A DNA stretch of 64,000 nt from G016756615 sp050958605 (GTDB lineage: Bacteria > Pseudomonadota > Alphaproteobacteria > Rhizobiales > Rhizobiaceae). Below are positions 8,132 through 16,817 of this stretch, piece by piece. Where the stretch lies: NCBI RefSeq assembly GCF_050958605.1, contig NZ_JBJHDO010000001.1:496001-560000 (forward strand), given 5' to 3'. Below the pieces are notes generated by a model, which saw only the letters and a list, made by a program, of their open reading frames with translations, was not told the DNA's origin and searched no databases. The translations under genes and the position numbers were made by a program. Each line of letters starts with the position of its first letter. Within the stretch, counting starts at the first letter, position 1.

Positions 8132-9367
8132 ATGACCACCTTCACCCCCTCAACTTCCGACGAAGTCCTTTCCGTCGTCCAATGGGCGCTGGAGCAAGAA
8201 GCCCCTCTTGAGATCGTCGGACATGGCTCCAAGCGAAACATCGGCCGCCCGCAGCAAACTGAGCACATGCTCGATCTCTCGGGCCTCGTCGGCGTCACGC
8301 TCTATGAACCGGAGGAACTCGTGCTTTCGGCGCGCGCGGGAACACCGCTCGCCGAGATCGAAGAGCTGCTCGCTCGAAACGGTCAGCAACTCGCTTTCGA
8401 GCCGATGGATTATGGGCCCCTGCTCGGCGGCACCGCCGGCAGGGGAACGATCGGCGGCGTGCTGGCGGCCAATCTTTCCGGGCCGCGCCGGCTCAAGGCC
8501 GGTGCGGCAAGAGACCATATCCTGGGCGTCCACGCCGTTTCGGGACGAGGCGAGGCCTTCAAGTCGGGCGGCCGGGTGGTGAAGAACGTAACCGGATACG
8601 ACCTCTCCAAAGGACTTGCCGGCTCCTGGGGCACGCTCGCCGCCGTCACGGAGCTGACATTCAAGGTGCTGCCCGCGGCAGAAACGGAGATGACGCTGGC
8701 GATCCGTGGCCTTGTCGACGACGTTGCGATTGCCGTCATGGCGCTGGCTATGGGATCGAGCGCGGAGGTCTCCAGCGCGGCGCATTTGCCGGAAGGCGTG
8801 GCGCAGCGCGTGCTCGGCGGCGCCTTGGGCGGCGATGCGGCGACGCTGCTGCGCGTCGAAGGTTTCGGACCGTCCGTGACCTATCGCGTCGAGAGCCTGA
8901 TGGAGCTTCTGGGCAGGGCCGGCCAGATCGACCGGATCGAAGCCGACCGGGCACGTCTCCTGTGGCGCGACATCCGCGATTGCGTGCCCTTCGCCGATGG
9001 GACCGAGAAGCCTGTCTGGCGGGTGTCGGTTGCACCCTCGGAAGCTGCGAAACTGGCGCTGGCTTTACGCATGGAGGCGGCGGCTGAGGCCTTTTACGAC
9101 TGGCAGGGCGGTTTGGTTTGGTTGCGCATGGAAGGGGATCCGGAAGCGGAAACGCTGCGCCGTCTCATCCGGAAGCTCGGCGGTGGCCACGCCACGCTGG
9201 TGCGGGCCTCTCCCGCCTGGCGCGCCGCAGTGTCTATATTCCAGCCGCAGCAGCCGGGCCTCGCAGCGCTTTCAGCCCGATTGAAGGAGCAATTTGACCC
9301 CAAGGGCATATTCAACCCCGGTCGCATGGCCGCGGAGGCGCAGTCTGCTAAAGTCGCCCAGAGTTAG
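8132..9367 (+). CDS. glcE: Glycolate oxidase subunit GlcE (FAD-binding)
   Basis: 411 residues, a second FAD_binding_4 protein that partners GlcD. The FAD region shows EIVGHGSKRNIGRP, MDYGPLLGG, TIGGVLAANLSGPRR, and GGRVVKNVTGYDLSKGLAGS, a phrase typical of GlcE. The C-terminus ends with the conserved FDPKGIFNPGRM. The start is ATG 8132, where homology begins (MTTFTPST...); a longer frame from 8096 would intrude on the end of the palindromic element's flank and has no ribosome site. It follows glcD after 318 bp occupied by the 46-bp inverted repeat, and the next gene begins 14 bp after its stop. Confidence 0.93.
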   Translation: MTTFTPSTSDEVLSVVQWALEQEAPLEIVGHGSKRNIGRPQQTEHMLDLSGLVGVTLYEPEELVLSARAGTPLAEIEELLARNGQQLAFEPMDYGPLLGGTAGRGTIGGVLAANLSGPRRLKAGAARDHILGVHAVSGRGEAFKSGGRVVKNVTGYDLSKGLAGSWGTLAAVTELTFKVLPAAETEMTLAIRGLVDDVAIAVMALAMGSSAEVSSAAHLPEGVAQRVLGGALGGDAATLLRVEGFGPSVTYRVESLMELLGRAGQIDRIEADRARLLWRDIRDCVPFADGTEKPVWRVSVAPSEAAKLALALRMEAAAEAFYDWQGGLVWLRMEGDPEAETLRRLIRKLGGGHATLVRASPAWRAAVSIFQPQQPGLAALSARLKEQFDPKGIFNPGRMAAEAQSAKVAQS

Positions 9368-9381
9368 TCGAGGAGGAGACG

Positions 9382-9756
9382 ATGAGCGATCCGCAACCGC
9401 GAGCACCGCGCCAGACCGACCGGTGGCTGGAGCCAGGCGCGACCAATGTTCAAGTGATCTATGTCCTTTACCTCGCCGGTCTGGTTATCGGCGTCAGCGC
9501 ATTGGTCGGCGTCGTCATCGCCTATGTCAATCGCGGCAAGGCGGGAGGTTGGGTGGAGACGCACTACACATGGGCGATCCGCACCTTCTGGATCGGCATC
9601 GCCTATGTCGTCGTCTCCTTCATCCTGATGCTCGCGGCGATAGGCTTCCTGCTCTTGTTCGCAACGGCGGTCTGGTTCATCGTCCGCTGCATCATCGGGC
9701 TCCAGGCAGCCGGGCGCGGCGAACCGATCAAAAATCCGGAAAGCTGGCTTATCTAG
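9382..9756 (+). CDS. Small integral membrane protein (COG3671/DUF4870-like)
   Basis: 124 residues with a hydrophilic N-terminus (about 1-23) and three hydrophobic segments (about 25-49, 67-88, 88-106). The conserved-looking core is HYTWAIRTFWIG, then WFIVRCIIGLQA and GEPIKNPESWLI at the end. I recognise this as the uncharacterised COG3671-type membrane family. A GGAGGAG ribosome site lies just before ATG 9382. It starts 14 bp after glcE and its stop is 14 bp before the glcF start, so it is translated as part of the glc operon. Function unknown; a membrane anchor or assembly factor for GlcDEF is possible, or it may simply hitchhike. Confidence 0.85.
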   Translation: MSDPQPRAPRQTDRWLEPGATNVQVIYVLYLAGLVIGVSALVGVVIAYVNRGKAGGWVETHYTWAIRTFWIGIAYVVVSFILMLAAIGFLLLFATAVWFIVRCIIGLQAAGRGEPIKNPESWLI

Positions 9757-9770
9757 GAGCTGTAATAGAA

Positions 9771-11072
9771 GTGCAGACGACCTTCACCGCCGAGCAACTT
9801 GCCGACCCGCATGTCGCGGAATCGGAGAAGATCCTGCGCAAATGCGTTCATTGCGGTTTCTGTACGGCGACCTGTCCGACCTATGTGACGCTCGGCAACG
9901 AGCTCGACAGTCCGCGCGGCCGCATCTACCTGATCAAGGATATGCTGGAGAACGGTCGTCCGGCCGATGATGAGATCGTCACCCATATCGATCGCTGCCT
10001 GTCGTGCCTCGCCTGCATGACCACCTGCCCGTCCGGGGTCAACTACATGCATCTCGTGGATCATGCTCGGGCGCATATCGAGAAGACCTACCGCAGGCCG
10101 CTGGCCGATCGCCTCGTCCGCTCATTGCTGGCCGCGGTGCTGCCTTACCCCCGGCGTTTCCGCGCGGCGCTCAGGCTGGCGCGATTCGGTAAGCCTTTTC
10201 TGGGCCTGTTCGATCGACTGCGGCTGTTGAAGCCGCTTGCGGCGATGCTGCGGCTCGCGCCGGCCAGCGTGCCCAGGCCCGTTCCGATCGTGCTGCCCGC
10301 AACACACGCGCCGGAGGCGACGCTGCGGGGCCGGGTCGCGATCCTCACCGGATGTGCACAATCCGTCCTGGAGCCGGGCATCAACGAGGCGACCATCAGG
10401 CTGCTGACGCGGCTGGGCATCGAAGTGGTGGTGCCGCAAGGCGAAGGTTGCTGCGGTGCGTTGGTCCACCACATGGGTCGGGAGGAGGCGGCTCTCGCCG
10501 CGGCTCGCCGCAATGTCGACGCCTGGACCCGCGAGATCGAACGCGGTCTCGATGCGATCGTCATCACGGCTTCCGGCTGCGGCACGACGATCAAGGACTA
10601 TGGTTTCATGCTGCGCCTCGATCCCGCCTATGCCGGGAAGGCCGCTCGAGTTTCGGCGCTCGCCAAGGACGTGACGGAATATCTCGCGGCACTCGACATG
10701 CCTGCCCCGGCGCTGCGACCCGCAATGACTGTGGCCTACCACTCGGCTTGCTCGATGCAGCATGGCCAGAAGATCACGAAGCTGCCCAAGGAATTGCTGG
10801 AAAAAGCCGGGTTCGTCGTGAGAGAGCCGCGGGAGGGCCACCTCTGTTGCGGCTCGGCCGGAACCTACAACATCCTGCAACCGGAAATTTCGGCGCGCCT
10901 GCGAGACCGGAAGGTGAAGAACATCGCCGCGACCAATGCGGACCTCATCGCCACGGGCAATATCGGCTGCATGACGCAGATCGGAGACCGCGCCGGCATG
11001 CCGATCGTCCATACCGTCCAACTGCTCGACTGGGCCTATGGCGGGCCCAAGCCGATGGCGATCCGGGCATAG
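9771..11072 (+). CDS. glcF: Glycolate oxidase iron-sulphur subunit GlcF
   Basis: 433 residues. GlcF carries electrons from GlcDE toward quinone. Two ferredoxin-type 4Fe-4S motifs lie at residues 25-35 (CVHCGFCTATC) and 76-86 (CLSCLACMTTC). Two CCG domains follow: TGCAQSVLEPG with GEGCCGAL, and YHSACSMQHGQ with HLCCGSAGTYN. I start at GTG 9771, where the family N-terminus MQT...AEQLADP appears; AGGAG at 9755-9759 is the likely ribosome site at a slightly long spacing. Last gene of glcD-glcE-membrane protein-glcF, and convergent with the L,D-transpeptidase gene. Confidence 0.93.
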   Translation: MQTTFTAEQLADPHVAESEKILRKCVHCGFCTATCPTYVTLGNELDSPRGRIYLIKDMLENGRPADDEIVTHIDRCLSCLACMTTCPSGVNYMHLVDHARAHIEKTYRRPLADRLVRSLLAAVLPYPRRFRAALRLARFGKPFLGLFDRLRLLKPLAAMLRLAPASVPRPVPIVLPATHAPEATLRGRVAILTGCAQSVLEPGINEATIRLLTRLGIEVVVPQGEGCCGALVHHMGREEAALAAARRNVDAWTREIERGLDAIVITASGCGTTIKDYGFMLRLDPAYAGKAARVSALAKDVTEYLAALDMPAPALRPAMTVAYHSACSMQHGQKITKLPKELLEKAGFVVREPREGHLCCGSAGTYNILQPEISARLRDRKVKNIAATNADLIATGNIGCMTQIGDRAGMPIVHTVQLLDWAYGGPKPMAIRA

Positions 11073-11113
11073 ACTATTCGCTGCCGGACGAAATGGGCAG
11101 CGCCTTCCCGAGG

Positions 11114-11884
11114 CTACATCACCACGACAGTCGTCCCGACATTCACCCTCTCGTAGAGATCGACAACATCTTCGTTGCGCATGCGGATGCAGCCGGAGGA
11201 GACGGCTCGGCCGATCGTCCAGGGCTGGTTGGTTCCGTGGATGCGGTAGAGCGTGGAACCCAGATAAAGTGCTCGCGCGCCCAGAGGGTTTTCCGGGCCC
11301 CCTGCCATATGCTTGGGCAGGTGACGCCCCTTGGCGCGCTCGCGCTTGATCATCTCGGCCGGCGGACGCCAATCGGGCCACTCTCGCTTGCTCGTCACCT
11401 TGTGGGTTCCCGCCCATTCGAAGCCCGGTTTGCCCGTACCGACGCCATAACGGCGTGCCTTGCCGTCCTGCTCGACGAGATAGAGGAAGTTTTCGCGCGT
11501 ATCGATGACGATGGTTCCCGGCTTGTGTCCACCGTCATAGTCAATCTGCTGCGGCAGATACTGTGGATCGAGTTTCGGCTGCGCCTGGCGGGTCGCGCGA
11601 GGTTCTACCGCAGCCGTCCGGACGGGATCCGGACGAGGCCGGCGAACCTGGCGGACTTGCCTGGGGGCCGGCTCGCCCAACGACTGCAGGGCGCCTTCCC
11701 TGGGCCGCTGAAGCTTGGACGCGACCGGCGGGCGGTTATCGCGCAACTGCATGACCCACGGCGCGGAAAGATCCGGCGATACGACCACTGGCGGACGGGC
11801 AGCATAACGATCCTGGGCCGCTGAGGGGGAGACCGTCAACGCCAGCGTTGCTGCCGTGCCGGCGAGAAGGACAGATTTCAACAT
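11114..11884 (-). CDS. L,D-transpeptidase (YkuD/ErfK domain), exported
   Basis: 256 residues with an N-terminal signal peptide (about 1-24, LALTVSPSAAQ). A Pro/Arg-rich linker runs to about residue 115. The YkuD domain then has IVIDTRENFLYLVEQDGKARRYGVGTGKPG and the catalytic motif H216GTNQPWTIGRAVSSGC232IRM. Such enzymes form 3-3 crosslinks in peptidoglycan or attach outer-membrane proteins to it. The start is ATG 11884 because the signal peptide begins there; the same frame stays open far upstream, opposite tag, but that extension has no protein-like character. Convergent with glcF. Confidence 0.92.
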   Translation of the reverse strand: MLKSVLLAGTAATLALTVSPSAAQDRYAARPPVVVSPDLSAPWVMQLRDNRPPVASKLQRPREGALQSLGEPAPRQVRQVRRPRPDPVRTAAVEPRATRQAQPKLDPQYLPQQIDYDGGHKPGTIVIDTRENFLYLVEQDGKARRYGVGTGKPGFEWAGTHKVTSKREWPDWRPPAEMIKRERAKGRHLPKHMAGGPENPLGARALYLGSTLYRIHGTNQPWTIGRAVSSGCIRMRNEDVVDLYERVNVGTTVVVM

Positions 11885-12175
11885 GACGCACTCTCTACAT
11901 GATCGCCAATGATCCGCTTGCGCGAGGAAATTGGCGGCCGTTGGCAACCGAAAGATGAATCCGGATGGATAAAATGCGACTCCACCACGAAAGCTCCTGG
12001 TGTGGTTACCGCCGGGTTCAGAAGGCTGGTAAAGGCTGGGTAAAGGTCGTCGCAAAGCTACGACGGTGCCGCACCGATAATCGAATCGGCAAGAAGAAGC
12101 GTCGGTCTTTTCGGGTCGACAACAGGTTGGCGCTGGCCTTATCCAATCCGCCAAAGCAATTGCTGGATTCGGGCG

Positions 12176-12811
12176 ATGGAAGAGAAAACCGGACTGATCG
12201 TGGGCGCTGACGGTGCGATGCGCTGTTTCTGGCGTGGCAGTGACGAACTCTACGGCCGCTATCACGACGAGGAATGGGGTCGCCCCGTCGCTGACGACCG
12301 CCGCCTGTTCGAGAAGATCTGCCTCGAAGGGTTTCAGTCCGGCCTGTCGTGGCTGACCATCCTGCGCAAGCGCAAGAATTTCCGGGCAGCCTTCGACGGG
12401 TTCGATTTCGAGCGCATCGCGGGATATACCGAGAGCGATGTCGAGCGGCTGCTCGGCGATGCCGGCATCGTGCGTCATCGCGGCAAGATCGAATCCGTCA
12501 TCAACAATGCCCGCCGCGCCGGCGAACTCGTGGAGGAAGCCGGCTCGCTCGCCGCCTGGTTCTGGAAGTTCGAGCCGGGGCCGCAGGATCGTCCGGCGCG
12601 GGTCGATTACCCGACGCTGATCGCCAACCCCACGACCGCGACGTCGACTCTGATCTCGAAGGAACTGAAAAAGCGCGGCTGGACCTTCGTCGGTCCGACG
12701 ACCGTCTATGCCTTCATGCAGGCCATGGGCATGGTCAACGACCACATCGAGGGCTGTGTCTGCCGCCCGGTCGTTGAAGCGGAGCGCCTGCGTTTCAGGC
12801 GGCCGCACTGA
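12176..12811 (+). CDS. tag: DNA-3-methyladenine glycosylase I
   Basis: 211 residues, slightly longer than E. coli Tag. It excises 3-methyladenine from alkylated DNA at the start of base excision repair. Visible hallmarks are MRCFWRGSDELYGRYHDEEWG, LFEKICLEGFQSGLSWLTIL, the HhH-like stretch GIVRHRGKIESVINNA, and the C-terminal GPTTVYAFMQAMGMVNDH with CVCRP, which matches the zinc-binding Cys/His set with the N-terminal Cys. The 291 bp upstream (11885-12175) holds the divergent promoter region and no other gene that I can see. Confidence 0.93.
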   Translation: MEEKTGLIVGADGAMRCFWRGSDELYGRYHDEEWGRPVADDRRLFEKICLEGFQSGLSWLTILRKRKNFRAAFDGFDFERIAGYTESDVERLLGDAGIVRHRGKIESVINNARRAGELVEEAGSLAAWFWKFEPGPQDRPARVDYPTLIANPTTATSTLISKELKKRGWTFVGPTTVYAFMQAMGMVNDHIEGCVCRPVVEAERLRFRRPH

Positions 12812-12980
12812 GACAGTGCCCTATGCATTGTTCGGCCGCCTTTGCGCGTCGTCCAGCGATTTCACTTTGGCCGCAAGATGCTCTAATCGATTTTTCGTTT
12901 GACCCGGCCGCGAAGCCGGTATTTGCAGCAGGGCGCCAATCGCGCCGGCAACGCCGGCCTGCCTATCGGAAAGAGTAGAG

Positions 12981-14372
12981 ATGACCACGACCCGTACGGA
13001 AACCGACACCTTCGGCCCGATCGACGTTCCCGCCGATCGCTACTGGGGCGCGCAGGCTGAGCGTTCCCTCAGCAATTTCAAGATCGGCTGGGAAAAACAG
13101 CCGCTGTCGATCGTGCGTGCTCTGGGCATCGTCAAGCGCGCCGCGGCGGAAGCCAACATGGCGCTTGGCCGGCTCGACCCGAAGGTCGGCGAGGCGATCG
13201 TCGCTGCCGCCCAGGAGGTGATCGACGGAAAGCTCAACGACCACTTTCCGCTGGTGGTCTGGCAGACGGGCTCCGGTACCCAGTCCAACATGAACGCCAA
13301 CGAGGTGATCTCGAATCGCGCCATCGAGTTGCTCGGTGGCGTGATGGGCTCGAAAAAGCCGGTGCACCCCAACGACCACGTCAACATGAGCCAGTCGTCG
13401 AACGACACTTATCCGACGGCCATGCACATCGCCTGCGCCGAACGGATCGTTCATGACCTGCTGCCGGCGCTCAAGCATCTCCATGCCGCGCTCGATGCCA
13501 AGGCCAAGGCTTTCGACCACATCGTCAAGATCGGCCGCACCCATACGCAGGACGCTACCCCGTTGACGCTCGGCCAGGAGTTCTCCGGCTACGCCGCACA
13601 GGTTGCTTCGTCGATCAAGCGCATCGAGTTGACGTTGCCGGGCCTGCAGGAACTTGCCCAGGGTGGCACGGCTGTCGGGACAGGGCTCAACGCTCCGGTC
13701 GGCTTCGCCGAGAAGGTGGCTGAGCGCATCGCAGACATCACCGGGCTGGATTTCATCACCGCTCCGAACAAGTTCGAAGCGCTCGCCGCGCATGACTCCA
13801 TGGTGTTCTCGCATGGCGCGATCAATGCCGCTGCCGGAGCGCTGTTCAAGATCGCCAACGACATTCGCCTGCTGGGCTCGGGTCCTCGCTCGGGCTTGGG
13901 CGAACTCGCCCTGCCGGAAAACGAGCCCGGCTCGTCGATCATGCCGGGCAAGGTCAATCCGACCCAGTGCGAAGCGCTGACCCAGGTTTGCGTCCAGGTG
14001 TTCGGCAACAATGCTGCCATCACTTTCGCCGGCAGCCAGGGCCATTTCGAACTCAACGTCTATAACCCGCTGATGGCGTACTGCTTCCTGCAGTCCGTTC
14101 AGCTCATGGCCGACGCGGCCGTATCCTTCACCGACAATTGCGTCGTCGGCATCGAGGCCCGTGAAGACAACATCAAGGCCGCTCTCGAGCGGTCGCTGAT
14201 GCTGGTCACTGCGCTCGCGCCGACCATCGGCTATGACAACGCGGCCAAGATCGCCAAGACCGCCCACAAGAATGGCACGACTCTTCGCGAGGAAGCGCTC
14301 GCGACCGGGCTCGTCACTGAAGCCGATTATGACCGCTTGGTGCGGCCGGAGGAAATGACGCGTCCCGGCTGA
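12981..14372 (+). CDS. fumC: Fumarate hydratase, class II
   Basis: 463 residues, standard FumC length. It interconverts fumarate and malate in the TCA cycle without an iron-sulphur cluster. The N-terminal FGPIDVPADRYWGAQAERSLSNF, the substrate-site VWQTGSGTQSNMNANEV and NDHVNMSQSSND, and the fumarase/aspartase signature G317SSIMPGKVNP are all present. A GGAAAGAGTAGAG stretch precedes ATG 12981. Probably monocistronic; the next gene starts 133 bp later beyond a small hairpin. Confidence 0.96.
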   Translation: MTTTRTETDTFGPIDVPADRYWGAQAERSLSNFKIGWEKQPLSIVRALGIVKRAAAEANMALGRLDPKVGEAIVAAAQEVIDGKLNDHFPLVVWQTGSGTQSNMNANEVISNRAIELLGGVMGSKKPVHPNDHVNMSQSSNDTYPTAMHIACAERIVHDLLPALKHLHAALDAKAKAFDHIVKIGRTHTQDATPLTLGQEFSGYAAQVASSIKRIELTLPGLQELAQGGTAVGTGLNAPVGFAEKVAERIADITGLDFITAPNKFEALAAHDSMVFSHGAINAAAGALFKIANDIRLLGSGPRSGLGELALPENEPGSSIMPGKVNPTQCEALTQVCVQVFGNNAAITFAGSQGHFELNVYNPLMAYCFLQSVQLMADAAVSFTDNCVVGIEAREDNIKAALERSLMLVTALAPTIGYDNAAKIAKTAHKNGTTLREEALATGLVTEADYDRLVRPEEMTRPG

Positions 14373-14408
14373 CCCGAGACGGTGACGGTTGCACGACAGG
14401 GTGGCATC

Positions 14409-14425
14409 GTTCAATATATGTGAAC
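14409..14425. promoter_or_regulatory. Short inverted repeat upstream of doxX
   Basis: GTTCA-N7-TGAAC in an AT-rich patch between fumC and the DoxX gene. It may be a transcription factor site in the doxX promoter. A 7-bp hairpin (GGAGCCG / CGGCTCC, 14437-14457) follows; it has no T-run and is a weak fumC terminator candidate at best. Confidence 0.3.
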
Positions 14426-14505
14426 ATTGAGTCGGTGGAGCCGAGGCTAGCGGCTCCCCTCACCGCGAGTATGTTGTGGTTATCACCAACCTCGGGAATG
14501 CTTCA

Positions 14506-14904
14506 ATGTCGAACAACATCATCCTCCTCGTCGGCCGTGTGCTCTTGTCGTTCATGTTCATCATGTCCGGGCTGCAGAAGTTCGGAGGCATAGAGGGCAC
14601 AGCCGGCTACATCACCTCTGTTGGACTACCGGCAGGAACGGCGCTGGCTTGGCTGGCTGCGATCTTCGAGACGCTGGTGGGGCTTGCGATCCTGGTCGGT
14701 TTCCAAACCAAGGCGGCGGCGCTGCTGCTCGCCGCTTTCGCGGCCTTCACCGCCTTCGCTTTCCACTACGCGCCGGCCGACCAGATGCAGATGATCAACT
14801 TCATGAAGAACCTGACCATCGCGGGCGGTCTTCTGGTGCTCTTCGTTGCAGGTCCGGGCGCGCTCTCCGTCGACGCACGACGCGGTGGTGCGGCCTACGC
14901 CTGA
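14506..14904 (+). CDS. DoxX-family membrane protein
   Basis: 132 residues with four membrane segments: residues 5-25 with the family-typical GRVLLSFMFIMSGLQKF, then 41-62, 66-85 and 100-120. DoxX/DUF417-type proteins of this size are inner-membrane proteins of uncertain function, some linked to thiosulfate:quinone or redox stress systems. The start is ATG 14506 with GGGAA upstream; an in-frame GTG at 14476 would add a poor N-terminus. It stands alone between fumC and a clear terminator. Confidence 0.88.
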   Translation: MSNNIILLVGRVLLSFMFIMSGLQKFGGIEGTAGYITSVGLPAGTALAWLAAIFETLVGLAILVGFQTKAAALLLAAFAAFTAFAFHYAPADQMQMINFMKNLTIAGGLLVLFVAGPGALSVDARRGGAAYA

Positions 14905-14925
14905 TTGAGCTGACGGTCACGCGAC

Positions 14926-14955
14926 GAGCCCGGGCTGCGAGCCTCGGGCTCTTTT
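14926..14955 (+). terminator. Rho-independent terminator after doxX
   Basis: GAGCCCG (14926-14932) pairs with CGGGCTC (14945-14951) and is followed immediately by TTTT and a T-rich stretch. It lies 22 bp after the doxX stop and before the convergent hisG end. Confidence 0.8.
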
Positions 14956-14978
14956 GATTTCTGTTTTGGGCAGTGAGG

Positions 14979-15677
14979 TCAGACGGCCGCCGCGACTTTT
15001 TCGGCGACCTCGGCGATGACGTCTTCATCGGCTGCGTCGCGTGGTTTCCGCGAAGCGACAAGGCAAGCCTGCGATTCCAGGATCACGCCGTCCGACAGGA
15101 TTTTCAGGTGATTGGCGCGCAGGGTCGAGCCAGTCGTGGTGATGTCGACGATCACGTCGGCCGAGCCGGTGGCCGGGGCGCCCTCCGTCGCCCCGAGGCT
15201 CTCGACGATACGGTAGACCTGGATGCCGTGCTTGTGGGAGAAGAACTGCTGAGTAAGGCGCCAATATTTGGTGGCGATCCTCAGTCGCCGTCCGTGACGC
15301 AGGCGGAAGTCGGCGGCGACGTCGTCGAGATCGGTCATGGTGTCGACATCGAACCAGACTTCCGGCACGGCCACCACGACATCGGCTCTGCCGAAGCCGA
15401 GCCGGGCGGCAATGCACGTGCGCACCTCCCAGTCGGCAATGGTTTCTCGCAGCAGATCCTCACCGGTGATGCCGAGGTCGACAGCTCCTTGCCCAAGCTC
15501 GCCAGCGATCTCGGAGGCGGACAGGAAAGCCACGTCGATGTCGGGTCGCCCAGCGATCCTGGCGCGATACTTGCGATCGTCGCCGGGCAGTTCGACCGGC
15601 AGTCCTGCCTTGGCAAGAAGTTCGAGCGCCTGCTCCTTGAGCCGGCCCTTGGACGGCAGCGCAAGCGTTATGCTCAT
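14979..15677 (-). CDS. hisG: ATP phosphoribosyltransferase, catalytic subunit (short form)
   Basis: 232 residues: the short HisG form lacking the C-terminal regulatory domain, which needs HisZ. It condenses ATP with PRPP in the first step of histidine synthesis. Visible features are ITLALPSKGRLKEQ at the N-terminus, GQGAVDLGITGEDLL, and the PRPP-binding signature DVIVDITTTGSTLRAN. Its ATG overlaps the hisZ stop by 4 bp, so the two subunits are translationally coupled. Last gene of hisS-hisZ-hisG. Confidence 0.95.
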   Translation of the reverse strand: MSITLALPSKGRLKEQALELLAKAGLPVELPGDDRKYRARIAGRPDIDVAFLSASEIAGELGQGAVDLGITGEDLLRETIADWEVRTCIAARLGFGRADVVVAVPEVWFDVDTMTDLDDVAADFRLRHGRRLRIATKYWRLTQQFFSHKHGIQVYRIVESLGATEGAPATGSADVIVDITTTGSTLRANHLKILSDGVILESQACLVASRKPRDAADEDVIAEVAEKVAAAV

Positions 15678-16792
15678 CGGACAGTCTCCCGCAGAGCGCC
15701 GATCCGGTCGAGCCAGACGGAGAAGCCCACTCCGGGGATCGGCGCCTGCGCGCCGAGCAGCGTGAGCAGCCGGTCGTAGCGGCCGCCGCCGGCCAACACG
15801 CGCTCTCCACCGCTTGCCGAAATCTCGAAGACCAGTCCCGTGTAGTAGTCGAGAGGGCGGCCGAAAGCGGCGTCATAGGTGACCATCCCGGCGGGCAGGC
15901 CGTAACCGGCGATCGCCTCGGCTCGGGAGGCGAAGTTTTGGAGGGCACCGCCTAGGGACAGGCCTGCGGCTGCCGAAAATTTCTCCAGCGCATCCGTTGC
16001 GCCCTCGAGCGGAACCTTGATCGACAGAAAATCCTTCAGCGCTTCGAACGCCTCGCGCGAGAGGCGTACGCTTCTGAGTTCCGCCTTCTCCATCAAACGG
16101 CGGGCAATCTCGGCGGGAGTGCGGCTGGCCGAGGCGGAAAAACCGGCTGCCGCCATATTCGATTCGACATGGGCCGCAAGCTTTTCGTGATCGCCTTCCG
16201 CTACGATTGCCGCGACGGCGGCGGGTAGGGTGCCGTTGCGCGTGGGATTGGCAAGATCCGCAAGGGCGGCCTCCAGCATGGTGGCCGAGCCGAAAGCGCG
16301 GGCCAGCCGCATGCGCCAGCCGCGCGGCAGGCCAAGGGCAGCCAGAACCGCCTCGAAGGTCGTCTGGTCGCCGAGCACGATCGACAAGGCTTGGCCTGGC
16401 AGCACGCGGCTCAGCAGCGCATGGGCATCCGACACGGAGCGCGCGTCGGCGGCGGCCGTGTCGGTGTCGCCGAGATCCTCGATGCCGGCCTGCACGAATT
16501 CGTTGCCGCCCTCACGGCGCTGTCGGAAAACCTCGCCGAGATAGGAATAGCGGCGTGGCGTGCCGGCTTGGCTGGCGATGTGGTCGAGGCAAACCGGGAT
16601 CGTGAATTCAGGCCGCAGGCAAAGCGTTGCGCCGGTCTCGCTTTCGGTCAGGAAGATGCGTCGGCGCAGGTCCTCGCCGGCCATATCGAGGAAAGGATCG
16701 GCGGGCTGGATGATCGGCACATCGACAGCATCCGTTCCGCGCTCCGCAAAAAGCGCGAGGATGTCCGACGCGAAAGCATAGCGCGGCTTCAT
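15674..16792 (-). CDS. hisZ: ATP phosphoribosyltransferase regulatory subunit HisZ
   Basis: 372-residue class II aminoacyl-tRNA-synthetase paralogue related to HisS but without synthetase activity. It binds short-form HisG and mediates histidine feedback. Visible core: LTESETGATLCLRPEFTIPV, YSYLGEVFRQRREGGNEFVQAGIEDLG (motif 2-like) and FGRPLDYYTGLVFEISASGGERVLAGGGRYD. It lies between hisS and hisG; the hisS stop is 25 bp upstream of its ATG. Confidence 0.94.
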   Translation of the reverse strand: MKPRYAFASDILALFAERGTDAVDVPIIQPADPFLDMAGEDLRRRIFLTESETGATLCLRPEFTIPVCLDHIASQAGTPRRYSYLGEVFRQRREGGNEFVQAGIEDLGDTDTAAADARSVSDAHALLSRVLPGQALSIVLGDQTTFEAVLAALGLPRGWRMRLARAFGSATMLEAALADLANPTRNGTLPAAVAAIVAEGDHEKLAAHVESNMAAAGFSASASRTPAEIARRLMEKAELRSVRLSREAFEALKDFLSIKVPLEGATDALEKFSAAAGLSLGGALQNFASRAEAIAGYGLPAGMVTYDAAFGRPLDYYTGLVFEISASGGERVLAGGGRYDRLLTLLGAQAPIPGVGFSVWLDRIGALRETVR

Positions 16793-16817
16793 GAGTTGGC
16801 GGGCCAGAGGGGGCTGC

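Noticed and set aside
11885..12808. N-terminal extension of the L,D-transpeptidase frame opposite tag
   Set aside because: A clear signal peptide begins at 11884, and tag occupies the other strand.
12963..14414. 483-codon open frame antisense to fumC
   Set aside because: Shadow frame; fumC carries the full fumarase signature and the antisense product has no recognisable features.
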